From Pseudomonas guineae (GTDB lineage: Bacteria > Pseudomonadota > Gammaproteobacteria > Pseudomonadales > Pseudomonadaceae): a DNA stretch of 64,000 bases. The stretch is taken from assembly GCF_900113745.1 (NCBI RefSeq), contig NZ_FOQL01000001.1, positions 868,001-932,000 of the forward strand. The letters are read 5' to 3'. Below, one piece after another: positions 26,577-36,682 of this stretch. Numbering within the stretch: the first letter of the stretch is position 1; each line of letters begins with the position of its first letter. A model generated the notes under the pieces. That model did not search any database, was not told the origin of the DNA, and saw only the letters and a list, made by a program, of their open reading frames with translations. The translations under genes were made by a program, and so were the position numbers.

Positions 26577-27416
26577 ATGAGCGAAGACCGATCGAGCAAC
26601 GAGCAAACATCCTGGTTTAACCGACTGACCCAGGCGTTTGCTCATGAGCCGAAAAACCGCAAGGAACTGCTCGAAGTGCTGCGCGAAGCGCATCAAAATA
26701 AGCTGCTCGACAGCGAAGCGCTGGCCATTGTCGAAGGCGCCATTCAGGTCGCCGATCTACAGGTCCGTGACATCATGGTGCCGCGCTCACAGATGATGAG
26801 CATCAAGGCCAACCAGTCGCCCAAAGAGTTTCTACCCGGCATCATCGAAGCCGCACACTCGCGCTACCCGGTAGTTGGCGAAAGTCTCGATGATGTCATC
26901 GGCATCCTCCTGGCCAAGGATCTGCTGCCGTTGATCCTGCAAGGCGACCAGCCCAACTTCAACATTAAAGACCTGCTGCGCCCGGCCACTTTCGTGCCCG
27001 AGTCCAAGCGACTGAATGTGCTGCTGCGCGAGTTCCGCGCTAACCACAATCATATGGCCGTGGTGATTGACGAGTACGGCGGCGCGGCCGGACTGGTAAC
27101 CATCGAAGATGTGCTTGAGCAAATCGTCGGCGATATTGAAGACGAGCACGACGTTGAGGAAGACAGCTACGTCAAACCCCTGCCTTCAGGCGATTTCTTG
27201 GTCAAGGCACTGACGCCCATCGACAGTTTCAATGAAGCTTTCGATACCGAGTTTTCCGATGACGAATTCGACACCGTCGGCGGCCTAGTGATGAGCGCAT
27301 TTGGTCATCTGCCCAAGCGCAACGAAGTGACTGAAATCGGCGGTTTCCGCTTCCGCATATTGAATGCAGACAGCCGGCGCATCCACCTGCTGCGCCTGAC
27401 CCCGATCAATAACTGA
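26577..27416 (+). CDS. corC: CorC/YbeX CBS-domain protein, magnesium and cobalt transport-related
   Basis: A 279-residue cytoplasmic protein with two CBS domains (about residues 68-190, beginning VRDIMVPRSQM) and a C-terminal CorC/HlyC domain (FDTVGGLVMSAFGHLPKRNE). Known as CorC or YbeX; it affects Mg/Co export and ribosome metabolism in E. coli. It sits between ybeY and lnt, as in many gamma-proteobacteria, and a hairpin follows the stop codon. Confidence 0.93.
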   Translation: MSEDRSSNEQTSWFNRLTQAFAHEPKNRKELLEVLREAHQNKLLDSEALAIVEGAIQVADLQVRDIMVPRSQMMSIKANQSPKEFLPGIIEAAHSRYPVVGESLDDVIGILLAKDLLPLILQGDQPNFNIKDLLRPATFVPESKRLNVLLREFRANHNHMAVVIDEYGGAAGLVTIEDVLEQIVGDIEDEHDVEEDSYVKPLPSGDFLVKALTPIDSFNEAFDTEFSDDEFDTVGGLVMSAFGHLPKRNEVTEIGGFRFRILNADSRRIHLLRLTPINN

Positions 27417-27425
27417 TCACCCTAT

Positions 27426-27451
27426 ACGGCCACCCTAATCGGTGGCCGTTG
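27426..27451 (+). terminator. Hairpin after corC
   Basis: ACGGCCACC pairs with GGTGGCCGT, followed by TGTG. The T-run is weak, so it may allow read-through into lnt. Confidence 0.4.
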
Positions 27452-27540
27452 TGCATAGTCGGCTCAGCAGCGCCCCACCTTCCCCCGCCGCCTATTGCGC
27501 TTTACCCTTTGCGCCACCTCAATCCAAGGACCTGCATGCA

Positions 27541-29061
27541 ATGCACTGGATAACCCGACCTGGCTGGCCCGGCAACCTGATCGCTCTGCTTGCTGGCGCA
27601 ATCACCACACTGGCGCTGGCGCCCTACGACCTATGGCCGCTGGCCATCCTCTCCATCGCCCTGTTCTACCTTGGCCTACGTGATCTCGCGCCGCGCCAGG
27701 CAGCCCTGCGCGGCTGGAGTTACGGCTTTGGCCTGTTCGCGGCCGGCACCAGCTGGGTGTATGTGAGCATCCACGATTACGGCGCCGCCTCGCCGCCACT
27801 GGCGGCGTTCCTGACCCTGCTATTCGTCGGTGGCCTCGGTTTGCTATTCGCCCTTAGCGCTTGGATCTGGACGCGCTGGCTACGTCGGGTGGAAGCACCG
27901 CTGGCCGACGCCCTGGCCTTTGCCGCACTGTGGCTGGCGCAGGAAGCTTTCCGCAGCTGGTTTCTTACCGGCTTCCCCTGGCTGTACGCCGGGTACAGCC
28001 AGCTGGACGGGCCACTGGCTGGCCTCGCTCCAGTAGGCGGGGTGTGGCTGCTTTCCTTTGTTCTAGCACTGAGTGCAGCGCTATTGGTGAATCTGGTGCA
28101 ACTGCGCACGCGCAAGGCGTTTCTCGCCATCGGCATTGCCCTGCTTTGCGCGCCATGGATTGCTGGTATCACCTTAAAGGGCCACGCATGGACCCAAGCC
28201 CTGGGCGAACCGCTTAGCGTGGCGGCCATGCAAGGCAATATCGAACAGAACATGAAGTGGGACCCCGAGCAGCTCAATGCTCAGCTGGCGCTTTACCGCG
28301 ACATGACCTTCAGCGCCAAACCGACCGATCTGATCATCTGGCCAGAAACCGCCGTGCCGGTGCTCAAAGATCGCGCGCAAGGCTACCTGGGGGTGATTAA
28401 TCGCTTCGCCAACGAGCGCAATGCCGCGCTGATTACCGGCGTGCCCATTCGCCAAAGCAACGAGCGTGGCGAGCAGCGCTACTACAACGGCATCAGCGTG
28501 GTTGGCCAGGGCAGCGGCGACTACCTCAAGCAGAAGCTGGTGCCCTTCGGTGAATACGTGCCGCTGCAGGACGTGCTGCGCGGCCTGATCGCCTTCTTCG
28601 ACCTGCCGATGTCCGACTTTGCCCGCGGCTCATCAGAGCAAAGCCTGTTGCAGGCCAAGGGCCATGCGATTGCGGCGTTTATTTGCTACGAAGTGGTATA
28701 CCCAGAGTTCTCCGCCGGCCTCGCCGCGCAGAGTGACCTGTTGCTGACCATCAGCAATGACACTTGGTTTGGGCGCTCTATCGGCCCGCTACAGCACCTG
28801 CAGATGGCGCAGATGCGCGCACTGGAGGCGGGCCGCTGGATGATCCGCGCGACCAATAACGGCGTTACTGCATTGATCAACCCTTACGGGCAGATCACCG
28901 AGCAACTGCCGCAGTTCGAACAAGCGGTGCTGTATGGCCAGGTGCAACCGATGCAGCAACTGACGCCCTACCTGTACTGGCGCGGCTGGCCGATGCTGAT
29001 CGTTTGCCTGGTGTTGTTTGGCTGGGCGCTATTGGCCAGCCGCATGGCTAAGACGTTTTAA
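27541..29061 (+). CDS. lnt: Apolipoprotein N-acyltransferase
   Basis: A 506-residue inner-membrane enzyme that adds the third acyl chain to lipoproteins. About six membrane helices are followed by a nitrilase-like periplasmic domain with the catalytic triad in WPETAVP (E269), KQKLVPFGEYVPL (K332) and CYEVVYPEF (C382). One more helix ends the protein. ATG at 27541 matches the family start (MHWITRPGWPGNL); the longer upstream frame is not conserved. Last gene of the miaB-lnt series. Confidence 0.97.
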   Translation: MHWITRPGWPGNLIALLAGAITTLALAPYDLWPLAILSIALFYLGLRDLAPRQAALRGWSYGFGLFAAGTSWVYVSIHDYGAASPPLAAFLTLLFVGGLGLLFALSAWIWTRWLRRVEAPLADALAFAALWLAQEAFRSWFLTGFPWLYAGYSQLDGPLAGLAPVGGVWLLSFVLALSAALLVNLVQLRTRKAFLAIGIALLCAPWIAGITLKGHAWTQALGEPLSVAAMQGNIEQNMKWDPEQLNAQLALYRDMTFSAKPTDLIIWPETAVPVLKDRAQGYLGVINRFANERNAALITGVPIRQSNERGEQRYYNGISVVGQGSGDYLKQKLVPFGEYVPLQDVLRGLIAFFDLPMSDFARGSSEQSLLQAKGHAIAAFICYEVVYPEFSAGLAAQSDLLLTISNDTWFGRSIGPLQHLQMAQMRALEAGRWMIRATNNGVTALINPYGQITEQLPQFEQAVLYGQVQPMQQLTPYLYWRGWPMLIVCLVLFGWALLASRMAKTF

Positions 29062-29084
29062 CGTCCGAAAGAAGACAACAATTC

Positions 29085-29209
29085 GTAGGGTGGGTTAGGC
29101 GCGCATGACGACGGACTAGCTAACGCTGACTAGCCCGTAGCGCTGTAACCCACCATCCGCGAGAAGTACCGATTGACCGATGGGTATCGCGTTACTCAAC
29201 CCATCCTAC
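29085..29209. repeat. Dispersed intergenic repeat, copy 2
   Basis: It begins with GTAGGGTGGGTTA (29085-29097), contains CTGTAACCCACCAT near 29145-29158, and ends with a segment ATGGGTATCGCG...CCCATCCTAC shared with copy 1. It lies between lnt and pxpC, which are convergent. Confidence 0.75.
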
Positions 29210-29228
29210 AAAACAGCCGCGCTGGCAA

Positions 29229-30131
29229 TTAACGGCCGAAAAAGCGGTAGAACTCGCGCAACTCAGCCTGCGCGTCGCCGATGCTAATCGGGGTGAAGCG
29301 CAGTGAATGGTGCGCCGGGCACTGCGCCAGGCGGCCCTGGTCGAGCGGATGCAGCCAGCCCAGCAGCGGGTAACCGCCCATGGTCTGATGGTCGGCCTGA
29401 AGAATGATGGGCTGACCATCCGGCGGCACCTGAATCGCCCCGCGACCAACGCCTAACGACCACTGGCGCACAGGCGGCTGCAGCGCCTCGCCGACCAGCC
29501 GCGCACCCATGCGGTCGGAGTGCGGGCTGAGCTGCCAGGTCTGGGCAAAAAAGCCCTGCAACTGGTCCTCCTCAAAACTTGCCGCATCAGCGCCGGTGAT
29601 CACCCGCAGCAGCGGCGTGCAGCTGTAATCCGCCACATAAGGCCAAGGCACACTGGCTGAGCGGCTGAAACTGGCTGCCCGGCAGGCTAATAGATCCGGC
29701 GCCTGCAGCGCCTGCCCCATGCCTTCGCGCAACTGCACACTGACGCTGCCCAGCACCGGCACAGCAATAAAGCCGCCGGCCACCGCCAAGTAAGCACGTT
29801 GACCGCTGCGGGCAAAGCCCATCCGCAGAGACTGGCCCTTATGCAGCGGCAAACGCGTCCACAGTGACTGCGGCTGATCATCCACACTCAGTGGCATCTG
29901 CGCGCCGCAGACCGCCACCCAGGTGTCGACCTCAGCCTGTAGTTCGACATCGCCCAAGGCGACTTCCAGCAGCGGCGTGCCCCAGGGGTTACCCAAGAGG
30001 TGATTGGCCCAAGCGGCAGCATGCCCATCGAGCGGCCCGGCTGGGGATACGCCGAGGTGCTGCCAACCGAGCCGGCCGCCATCCTGCAACAGGCTCTGCG
30101 GCCCAGGCTTGAGCACCCGTAAGCCGCTCAT
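29229..30131 (-). CDS. pxpC: 5-oxoprolinase subunit PxpC (carboxyltransferase-like, KipA family)
   Basis: A 300-residue protein of the KipA/AHS2 family. Motifs: LQDGGRLGWQHLGVSPAGPLDGHAAAWAN at the N-terminus and DRMGARLVGEALQP near residue 220. Together with PxpA and PxpB it forms the ATP-dependent 5-oxoprolinase that opens pyroglutamate to glutamate. Its start overlaps the pxpB stop by 4 bases. Last gene of the operon. Confidence 0.92.
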   Translation of the reverse strand: MSGLRVLKPGPQSLLQDGGRLGWQHLGVSPAGPLDGHAAAWANHLLGNPWGTPLLEVALGDVELQAEVDTWVAVCGAQMPLSVDDQPQSLWTRLPLHKGQSLRMGFARSGQRAYLAVAGGFIAVPVLGSVSVQLREGMGQALQAPDLLACRAASFSRSASVPWPYVADYSCTPLLRVITGADAASFEEDQLQGFFAQTWQLSPHSDRMGARLVGEALQPPVRQWSLGVGRGAIQVPPDGQPIILQADHQTMGGYPLLGWLHPLDQGRLAQCPAHHSLRFTPISIGDAQAELREFYRFFGR

Positions 30132-30805
30132 AACCGGCCGCCTTCGCCGACAAAATCGCGCTCAGCAATCGAACGAAAACGCACACGATCACCCAGCGCC
30201 AGAGGGCACGGCGGAGTTTGCGTCACATCAAATAATGGCCAGGGGCAACTGCCGATCAGATGCCAGCCACCGGGTGAACTCTGCGGGTAGATTGCCGTCT
30301 GCCGCTCGGCAATCGCCAGGCTACCGGCCGGCACAGCAGTGCGTGGGGTGGCCCGACGCGGCAATGCTAAGCGTGCGTCCAGCTCAGCGAGGTAGGCAAA
30401 ACCCGGGGCAAAACCAATTGCGCCGACCCGGTACTCAACCGCCGTATGCAGCTCGATCACCTGAGCAATGCTCAGCTGGCACAGCCGGGCAACTTCGCCA
30501 AGGTCTTCGCCGCCATACCAAATGGGCAGCTCGTGCAGCCGCCCGGCCTCTGCCACATAAGGCTCTGCCAACCATCGCTCCAGCATAGGTTTGAGCCGCT
30601 CAGCCAACTGCAGATGGTCGGTGCGCATCAGGTCATAGTGCAGCAGCAGACTGGTCCAACCCGGCACCAGATCAGTGAGCACCTCGCCCAACTCAGTACG
30701 GATACGTTCGGCCAACAGGGCAATACGCGGCGGCAACTGCGCATCGGGCTGATCGGCCAGCACCAGCAGCAGGGCTTCGGCACCGGCCGGTTCAAAGCGC
30801 ATCAT
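30128..30805 (-). CDS. pxpB: 5-oxoprolinase subunit PxpB (KipI family)
   Basis: A 225-residue KipI/AHS1-family protein. Recognisable segments are MRFEPAGAEALLLVLAD, the IPIWYGGEDLGEVARLCQLS-like core, and GFAPGFAYLAELDARLALPRRATPRTAVPAGSLAIAERQTAIYPQSSPGGWHLIG. It forms a complex with PxpC. Start and stop codons each overlap neighbouring genes by 4 bases (ATGA), so translation of the three subunits is coupled. Confidence 0.92.
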   Translation of the reverse strand: MMRFEPAGAEALLLVLADQPDAQLPPRIALLAERIRTELGEVLTDLVPGWTSLLLHYDLMRTDHLQLAERLKPMLERWLAEPYVAEAGRLHELPIWYGGEDLGEVARLCQLSIAQVIELHTAVEYRVGAIGFAPGFAYLAELDARLALPRRATPRTAVPAGSLAIAERQTAIYPQSSPGGWHLIGSCPWPLFDVTQTPPCPLALGDRVRFRSIAERDFVGEGGRL

Positions 30806-31545
30806 AGGGTGTCCAGGGCAGCCCGCAGACGCCGCAGCACAGCCAGGGAGTCGGCGTTATCGCCATGCACGCAGAGGCTGTCGGCACGCAGCTGCAACGG
30901 TTTGCCGTCGATATCAGCAAACGACTCGCCTTGGGCAATTGCCAACGCCTGCTGCAGAATCCGCTGCGGATCGTGGTGCACCGCACTGCTTAAGCGGCGC
31001 GGCGCCAGCTGCCCATCAGCCAGATAAGCGCGATCGGCAAAAGCTTCGAACATCAACGGTACATCAGCAGCATCGGCCAAGCGCCGCTCACGGCTGTTAT
31101 CGGCCAGCGCCAGCACCATCAGCGGCAACCCTTTGCGGTAACTGGCGCACGCTTCGAGTACCGCACTGAACAGGGCATCGTCACGCACCAGGTCGTTGTA
31201 CAGCGCACCATGGGGTTTGACGTAGGCGACCTGAGTGCCCACCGCGCGGCAAAAGGCATCCAGCGCACCAAGCTGATACAGCACCAGCGCCGTCACCTCC
31301 TCAGGAGAGCAGGCCATGTGCCGGCGGCCGAAACCTTGTAAGTCCGGGTAAGCCGGGTGCGCGCCGATGCTCACGCCATGCTGCAGCGCCAGGGCAACGG
31401 TGTGTTGCATGGTCAGGGGGTCCGAGGCGTGGAAGCCACAGGCCAGGTTGGCTTGATCAACCAGCGGCATGGCATGAGCGTCATCGCCCATGCGCCAGAC
31501 GCCGAAGCTTTCACCCATATCGCAGTTCAGCAGGATTGTTTTCAT
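30802..31545 (-). CDS. pxpA: 5-oxoprolinase subunit PxpA (LamB/YcsF family)
   Basis: A 247-residue LamB/YcsF-family protein. It opens with MKTILLNCDMGESFGVWRMGDD and contains ANLACGFHASDP, GAHPAYPDLQGFGRR and VKPHGALYN, all family hallmarks. First gene of the pxpABC operon. An in-frame GTG lies two codons upstream (31551), but the ATG at 31545 fits the family start. With PxpBC it recycles pyroglutamate formed from glutamine and damaged proteins. Confidence 0.93.
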   Translation of the reverse strand: MKTILLNCDMGESFGVWRMGDDAHAMPLVDQANLACGFHASDPLTMQHTVALALQHGVSIGAHPAYPDLQGFGRRHMACSPEEVTALVLYQLGALDAFCRAVGTQVAYVKPHGALYNDLVRDDALFSAVLEACASYRKGLPLMVLALADNSRERRLADAADVPLMFEAFADRAYLADGQLAPRRLSSAVHHDPQRILQQALAIAQGESFADIDGKPLQLRADSLCVHGDNADSLAVLRRLRAALDTL

Positions 31546-31610
31546 AGCCACAAGCTTAGAGGCGCAACGCCGTGGCGGGAAGCCTGCAAAAAGCGCAGTG
31601 TCGACCGCGC

Positions 31611-34136
31611 TTAATAGACATCACGGCGATAACGGCCCTCTTCCAGCAACGCGTTAACGCCAGCTTCGCCCAGTAACTCATGCAACACCGCATCCACCCC
31701 GGCGGCCATGCCCGCCAAGCTGCCGCACACATAAATAGCAGCGCCCTTTGCTAACCATGCCGACAATGTTTCGGCAGACTCACGCAGACGATCTTGTACA
31801 TAGACCTTTGACACCTGATCACGGGAGAAGGCCAGATCCAGGCGCGCCAACTCGCCGCTGGCCAACCAACCTTGCAGCTCACTTTGGCAATAGAAGTCAT
31901 GCGCCGCATTGCGCTCGCCGAACAGCAGCCAGTTTTCCGTATACCCGGCGACGATGCGCGCCTTGAGCAGGCTGCGCAGCCCGGCCAAACCGGTGCCATT
32001 GCCGATCAGAATCATCGGCCGCTCATCTTCCGGAGCATGGAAGCCGCTGTTACGCCGCACCCGCGCCAGCAACTGGCCGTGCAGCGCCACGCCCTCAGTC
32101 AACCAGCCGGAGCCGAGCCCCAGCGAGCCGTCGGCATGCCGCTCCTGGCGCACGATCAATTCCAGCTGACCGTCACTGGGCAGCGAGGCGATCGAGTACT
32201 CACGCGCGGCCAGCGGCAGCAGTGCGTCCAACAAGGCTTGCGCATGCAGGCCAACCAGGTGAATGGACTGCTCAGGCAACTGCTTGCCCGCTAAGGCCTG
32301 CTGCAGCGATTGCGACAAACCGTTCAGCCGAACGGGCTGCTGCCCCTCCAGCCCGTGCGCCTGCAGCCAAGCCAGCACCCGCGCATCGGTGTGACGGGGC
32401 AACACGTCGAGAATATCGCCAGCGGCCCACTCAATGACCTGCTCCGCGCGCAGCCCGAGCCAATACGTCGGCGCACCTTGGCTGCCTGGGTTGAGCAACT
32501 CCCGGCGGTTCAGGGTCCACAGGCCGTAGGGTGTTTCTGCTTGATGCTGCGGCTTGGCACCGGTCACTTCGCCGAGTTGACGCTGCCAACTGGCCAGCGC
32601 CGTCGCATCGCCCGCGTCCACCTGCACGGCTTCAAATAGGCTTTGCGCACCCTGCTCAGTCAACCAGCCCTGCACGCGCTGGGCGAAACCGCAGAAGTGC
32701 TGATACTGGCGATCACCTAGGGCGAGCATGGCATAGCGCAAATGCTCAAGGCCCAACGCCTGGCCGAGCAGCTTGCGCTCGAAGCCACGCGCACTGTCCG
32801 GAGCCTCTCCCTCGCCAAAGGTGCTGACGACAAACAGCGCCTGATGCGCCTGGCGCAGCATCGATTCGGTGAGTTTGGCCAAGGGCTGCACGTTGACCGC
32901 CAACCCGGCAGCCTGCAGTTGCCCGGCAGCCCGCCAGGCCAGCTGCTCGGCAAAGCCACTCTGGCTGGCAAAGCCGATCAACCAGCTGCCCGCGGTTGCC
33001 GCGCTCGAATGCACCGCGCCTCGCGCCTGTAGCATCGCGCGTTTCTTACGCCGACGGTCGAGGTAGAGCAACCAGCCAGTGATGGCGAACAACGGCATCG
33101 CCAGGCTGGCTAGGAACAGCAAAATGCGTCCAGTCAGGCCAAAGTAACTGCCCACATGCAAGGCATACACGCTGCTCAGCAGCTGCTCGCCAAAGGCCTG
33201 CTGAGCATAGCGTTTATGCATGCCCAGCTCACCACTCAGCGGATCGAGTGTCAGCTGGTTGAACGCACGCTCATGGGCAGCGTCATCACGCAGATAAAAC
33301 ACCGTCACCGCTTGTCCGGCAGCAGTCGGCAGGCGCAGGTTGTAGCTGCTCAGCTGAGCGCCGGCCTCGCGCTGGAACGTCGCCCACACAGCCGTCAGAT
33401 TGACCGCGGGCAACGTCCCATCCGCCGGTGGGCTGCGCTTACCGCTACGCTGCTGCCCAGCCGCCTGCTCACCGAGCAACGCCGTCGCCCCTTCGCGGTA
33501 CCAGTCATAGGACCAATACAAACCCGTCAGCGCGGCAAGCAGATAGAGCGCCAAGCACCAGGTACCCACCACCGCGTGCAGGTCCCAATTAAAGCTACGG
33601 CCCTTGCGCGCCCAGTCCAGGGTTAGCCAGGCGCGCCAGCTGCTAGCCTGACGCGGCCAACGCAAGTACAGGCCCGACAGACAGAAGAACAACAAAATCA
33701 GGGTGCACGCCGCAGTGATCTGTTTGCCGTATTCGCCCATGGCGAGAAACCGGTGCAGCTGCAGCATCAAATCGAAGAAGCCCTGCCCACGCGGCTCACT
33801 CAACAATTCAGCGCTGCTGGCATCGAAGTAACGCGAAGGGCCGCGGCGCTCACCCGGCTTAGGCGCAAAGAACACCCGGCCGACGCGCTCGCCTTGCACA
33901 TCCAGCCACAAACCGACCACCGGCTGCTGCCCTGCCGTTGTAAGCATTGGCACCAGCTGCACAGGCGACAGCTCCGTACGGTCGCGCACCTCGCCCTGAA
34001 ATACTTCAGGATTGAGCGCACGCAGCAGCTCGTCTTGGAACGAGTAAGCCGCACCCGTTACGCCCATCAGGGCCAACACCAGACCGGCAGTGATGCCGAA
34101 TAACCAATGCAACTGGAACAGGATTTTCTTTAACAC
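31611..34136 (-). CDS. PepSY membrane domain/flavodoxin/FAD-NAD(P) reductase fusion
   Basis: A protein of about 841 residues, made of three parts. Residues 1-385 are PepSY-type membrane regions ([58 protein letters not shown]), a family that probably binds haem through paired His. Residues about 395-540 are a flavodoxin domain ([13 protein letters not shown]). The C-terminal third is a ferredoxin-NADP reductase-like unit ([22 protein letters not shown]). Such fusions are placed next to siderophore receptors and may reduce ferric siderophores at the inner membrane. I chose GTG at 34136 because it directly precedes the membrane domain; another GTG at 34181 is possible. Confidence 0.85.
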   Translation of the reverse strand: MLKKILFQLHWLFGITAGLVLALMGVTGAAYSFQDELLRALNPEVFQGEVRDRTELSPVQLVPMLTTAGQQPVVGLWLDVQGERVGRVFFAPKPGERRGPSRYFDASSAELLSEPRGQGFFDLMLQLHRFLAMGEYGKQITAACTLILLFFCLSGLYLRWPRQASSWRAWLTLDWARKGRSFNWDLHAVVGTWCLALYLLAALTGLYWSYDWYREGATALLGEQAAGQQRSGKRSPPADGTLPAVNLTAVWATFQREAGAQLSSYNLRLPTAAGQAVTVFYLRDDAAHERAFNQLTLDPLSGELGMHKRYAQQAFGEQLLSSVYALHVGSYFGLTGRILLFLASLAMPLFAITGWLLYLDRRRKKRAMLQARGAVHSSAATAGSWLIGFASQSGFAEQLAWRAAGQLQAAGLAVNVQPLAKLTESMLRQAHQALFVVSTFGEGEAPDSARGFERKLLGQALGLEHLRYAMLALGDRQYQHFCGFAQRVQGWLTEQGAQSLFEAVQVDAGDATALASWQRQLGEVTGAKPQHQAETPYGLWTLNRRELLNPGSQGAPTYWLGLRAEQVIEWAAGDILDVLPRHTDARVLAWLQAHGLEGQQPVRLNGLSQSLQQALAGKQLPEQSIHLVGLHAQALLDALLPLAAREYSIASLPSDGQLELIVRQERHADGSLGLGSGWLTEGVALHGQLLARVRRNSGFHAPEDERPMILIGNGTGLAGLRSLLKARIVAGYTENWLLFGERNAAHDFYCQSELQGWLASGELARLDLAFSRDQVSKVYVQDRLRESAETLSAWLAKGAAIYVCGSLAGMAAGVDAVLHELLGEAGVNALLEEGRYRRDVY

Positions 34137-34208
34137 GGAAAACTCGACCACAGAGGTTGGACACAGGCTGTCAATGCTCACAAACGGGCGACCGCCAAAG
34201 AAGAAATA

Positions 34209-34233
34209 ATTCTATTTGATAATTAATTTCATA
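34209..34233 (-). promoter_or_regulatory. Possible Fur box of the PepSY-reductase gene
   Basis: The stretch from 34209 (ATTCTATTTGATAATTA) is identical over 15 bases to the sequence in front of piuA (36621-36635) and resembles half of a Fur site. The right half is degenerate. Confidence 0.45.
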
Positions 34234-34288
34234 TAACCAGGGCGCACCGACCTTTACCTACTCTTTACTGGCGGCGCCCCCACTGAAC

Positions 34289-34324
34289 CAGAAAACCCCG
34301 CACGCAGTGGAGCAGGGTTTTCTG
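34289..34324 (-). terminator. Hairpin after piuA
   Basis: CAGAAAACCC (34289-34298) pairs with GGGTTTTCTG (34315-34324) around a 16-base loop. It lies directly after the piuA stop and before the reductase promoter. Confidence 0.5.
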
Positions 34325-34372
34325 GTTAAACCGGCAAGTTGGCGTTCGCTACCTACCTGAAACGTGGCGCAA

Positions 34373-36589
34373 CTAGAAGCGGTAGGTGGCCGACAAGACT
34401 GCCGAACGCGCATCGCCATATTCGATGGCTGAGGAGCGCGTGTTGGCACCGACGTTCTGTCGCACGCTCTGCACATAGTCCTTGTCGAACAGGTTGTTCA
34501 TGTTCAGCTGCAGGTCGAGTTCCTGATTAACCTTGTAGCCGAGCATGGCGTTATGCACCCAGTAGGCATCCAGTTTGGCGTTATCACTGGAGGTCACGTT
34601 ACGCTCGCTGGCATAACGCGCACCGTAGCCGACGCGCCAGCCAGCTGGCAGCTCGTAGGTGCTCCACAGGTTGAACGAGCGTGGCGGGGTGTTGCCCAGG
34701 GCCTGACCTTCTTTGGCGATACCGGCGGCGGTATCCGCCGCTTTGAGGGTTTCGCTGTCGAGGAAGGTGTAGTTGGCGTAGACGTTCCATTGCTCGCTAA
34801 TACGACCACTCACGCCCAGTTCCACACCCTGCACGCGCTGCTCACCGGCCAAGGCGGTAGAGCCGTCTGCCAAGGTTTCACGGGCATTGGTTTTCTCTAC
34901 GCGAAACAGTGCGGCATCCAACTGCAGACGGTTGTCCAGCAACTCCCACTTGGTACCGAGCTCCCAGGTTTTATTCTCTTCCGGGTCCAACTCGGACTCG
35001 GCGGCGTTTAACGAACCAGAAGACGCCAAGGCCTCGGCAGCCGGGTTAAAGGAGGTGCCGTACGCCAGGTAGATGCGGCCATTTTCAGCGGGTTTGTAGA
35101 CCACGCCAGCCCGCCCGCTGAGCTCCTTGTCGCGCGAGCTCAGGCGCGTCGTCGTACCGGCGGGCAGCGCAGTGTTCTTCGAGTCGCCCGTGATCCAGTC
35201 ATAACGCAGCCCCAGGCTTAAATCCCACTGCTGGTTCAGGGCAATGGTGTCGAACGCATAGACTGCCTGGTTCTCAAGCTCGGTCGAGGTTTCGGCCGTG
35301 CGAGTCTTGCTGGTCGCCCCTGCGTAATAACCCGGTGGGTTGCCTAGGTCGTAATCCTTGCCGGCAAAGTTGAGCGCGTGATTGTAGGTATTGCGGTAGT
35401 AATCCTCACGCGACACCTCGACGCCCGTAACTAGGGTATGGCCCAGGCCCAAAGTATCGAAATACGCCGTCAGGTTGGTTTGGTTGATCCACATCTCGCT
35501 GGTTACATCCCGGCCATACGCCTGCGGCCCGGCGGGAACATAACGACCGGTTGGAACGCCCGTAAGGTTAACGTGGGAGGCGGAAATGACCGTGTCGCGC
35601 TCAACACGGCTGTAACGGCTGAGGTTCTGCAAGCGCAGGCTGTCGCTGAAGTCGTGCTCGAACTTAACCGTGAAAGCATCGGTCTGGATCTCTTCTTTAT
35701 CGAGGTTCTTCCAGCCGAAATACGCATCACGACCAACACCCGCCAGGCGCTTGCCATCGAAGGCTGGCACGCCGTAGTCCGGCATGTTGTTATCGTTTTG
35801 ATGCAAGTAGCTCAAGGTCAATCGCGTCGAATCGCTCAGCCCCAACAACAGCGAAGGCGCAATGCCCCAGCGTTCGCGGTCGATCTGCTCACGGCTCGGC
35901 ACATCATTTTCATGGGCCATTAGGTTGAGACGAAAGGCGCTGCCGGTGCCGACTTCATCCAGGGTCTGGTTGGTGTCCAGCGTCAGGCGGTGGTAGTTAT
36001 CCGTACCTAAGCTCGCGCCAATCTCAGTGAAATCGCGCTGGCGTGGCTGCTTGCTGACCTGGTTGATGCTGCCGCCGGTGGTGCCGGAGCCCCCGAACAC
36101 CGAGTTGGGGCCCTTGATGACTTCGACGGCCTCGATATTGAAGGTGTCGGTACGGTTGTTCTGCGAGCTGTCGCGCAGGCCGTCGATCTGCATATTGGCA
36201 TTGGCACTGAAGCCACGAATATTGATGCTGTCGCCCGAGCCACCACCGCCCTCACCTGCATTGAAGGTGATGCCAGAAACGTTAGCCAGCACTTGCTTCA
36301 TGCTCAGTGCCTGCTGCTCTCTGAGCAGCGCCTGCGGCACCACGGTGATGGTTTGCGGGGTATCAAGCAGCGGGACGGCGTACTTGGCTGAGGACGAGGT
36401 GTCGGTTTTGTACTCTTCAGCTTGCTGACCCTTGACCGTTACGCTGCCCAGCTCAACCGGCGTCTTGGCTTGCTGCAGCGCTTGCTCAGCAGCCATACCA
36501 GCACCCGCCCAAGAGGCGACGGCCAGACCGATAGCCGAAGCCAGAAGACGACGCTGCGGCAAGTTGCCAGCTTGTTTATGCATACCCAT
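34373..36589 (-). CDS. piuA: TonB-dependent siderophore receptor PiuA
   Basis: An outer-membrane receptor of about 738 residues. The signal peptide ends at MAAEQ; a TonB box-like VTVKGQ follows. The plug domain has DTPQTITVVPQALL, SINIRGFSANANMQIDGLRD and VEVIKGPNSVFGGSGTTGGSINQVSK. The barrel ends with Phe (SATYRF), as expected for BamA recognition. In P. aeruginosa PiuA takes up catecholate siderophores and is a route for siderophore-conjugated beta-lactams. The neighbours piuC and the PepSY reductase support this identity. The start at 36589 (ATG GGT ATG) is preferred over GTG at 36598. A strong Fur box lies upstream. Confidence 0.88.
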   Translation of the reverse strand: MGMHKQAGNLPQRRLLASAIGLAVASWAGAGMAAEQALQQAKTPVELGSVTVKGQQAEEYKTDTSSSAKYAVPLLDTPQTITVVPQALLREQQALSMKQVLANVSGITFNAGEGGGGSGDSINIRGFSANANMQIDGLRDSSQNNRTDTFNIEAVEVIKGPNSVFGGSGTTGGSINQVSKQPRQRDFTEIGASLGTDNYHRLTLDTNQTLDEVGTGSAFRLNLMAHENDVPSREQIDRERWGIAPSLLLGLSDSTRLTLSYLHQNDNNMPDYGVPAFDGKRLAGVGRDAYFGWKNLDKEEIQTDAFTVKFEHDFSDSLRLQNLSRYSRVERDTVISASHVNLTGVPTGRYVPAGPQAYGRDVTSEMWINQTNLTAYFDTLGLGHTLVTGVEVSREDYYRNTYNHALNFAGKDYDLGNPPGYYAGATSKTRTAETSTELENQAVYAFDTIALNQQWDLSLGLRYDWITGDSKNTALPAGTTTRLSSRDKELSGRAGVVYKPAENGRIYLAYGTSFNPAAEALASSGSLNAAESELDPEENKTWELGTKWELLDNRLQLDAALFRVEKTNARETLADGSTALAGEQRVQGVELGVSGRISEQWNVYANYTFLDSETLKAADTAAGIAKEGQALGNTPPRSFNLWSTYELPAGWRVGYGARYASERNVTSSDNAKLDAYWVHNAMLGYKVNQELDLQLNMNNLFDKDYVQSVRQNVGANTRSSAIEYGDARSAVLSATYRF

Positions 36590-36626
36590 GAGAACCACCC
36601 CCAGATCAAAACGAGGCGTGATTCTA

Positions 36627-36645
36627 TTTGATAATCATTATCAAT
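36627..36645 (-). promoter_or_regulatory. Fur box in front of piuA
   Basis: TTTGATAATCATTATCAAT contains GATAAT-C-ATTATC, an exact core of the Fur consensus, about 40 bases before the piuA start. Iron-repressed expression is expected. Confidence 0.85.
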
Positions 36646-36682
36646 CAATAGGTATTTACACTTTTATTCGCAATAAGTTCCG

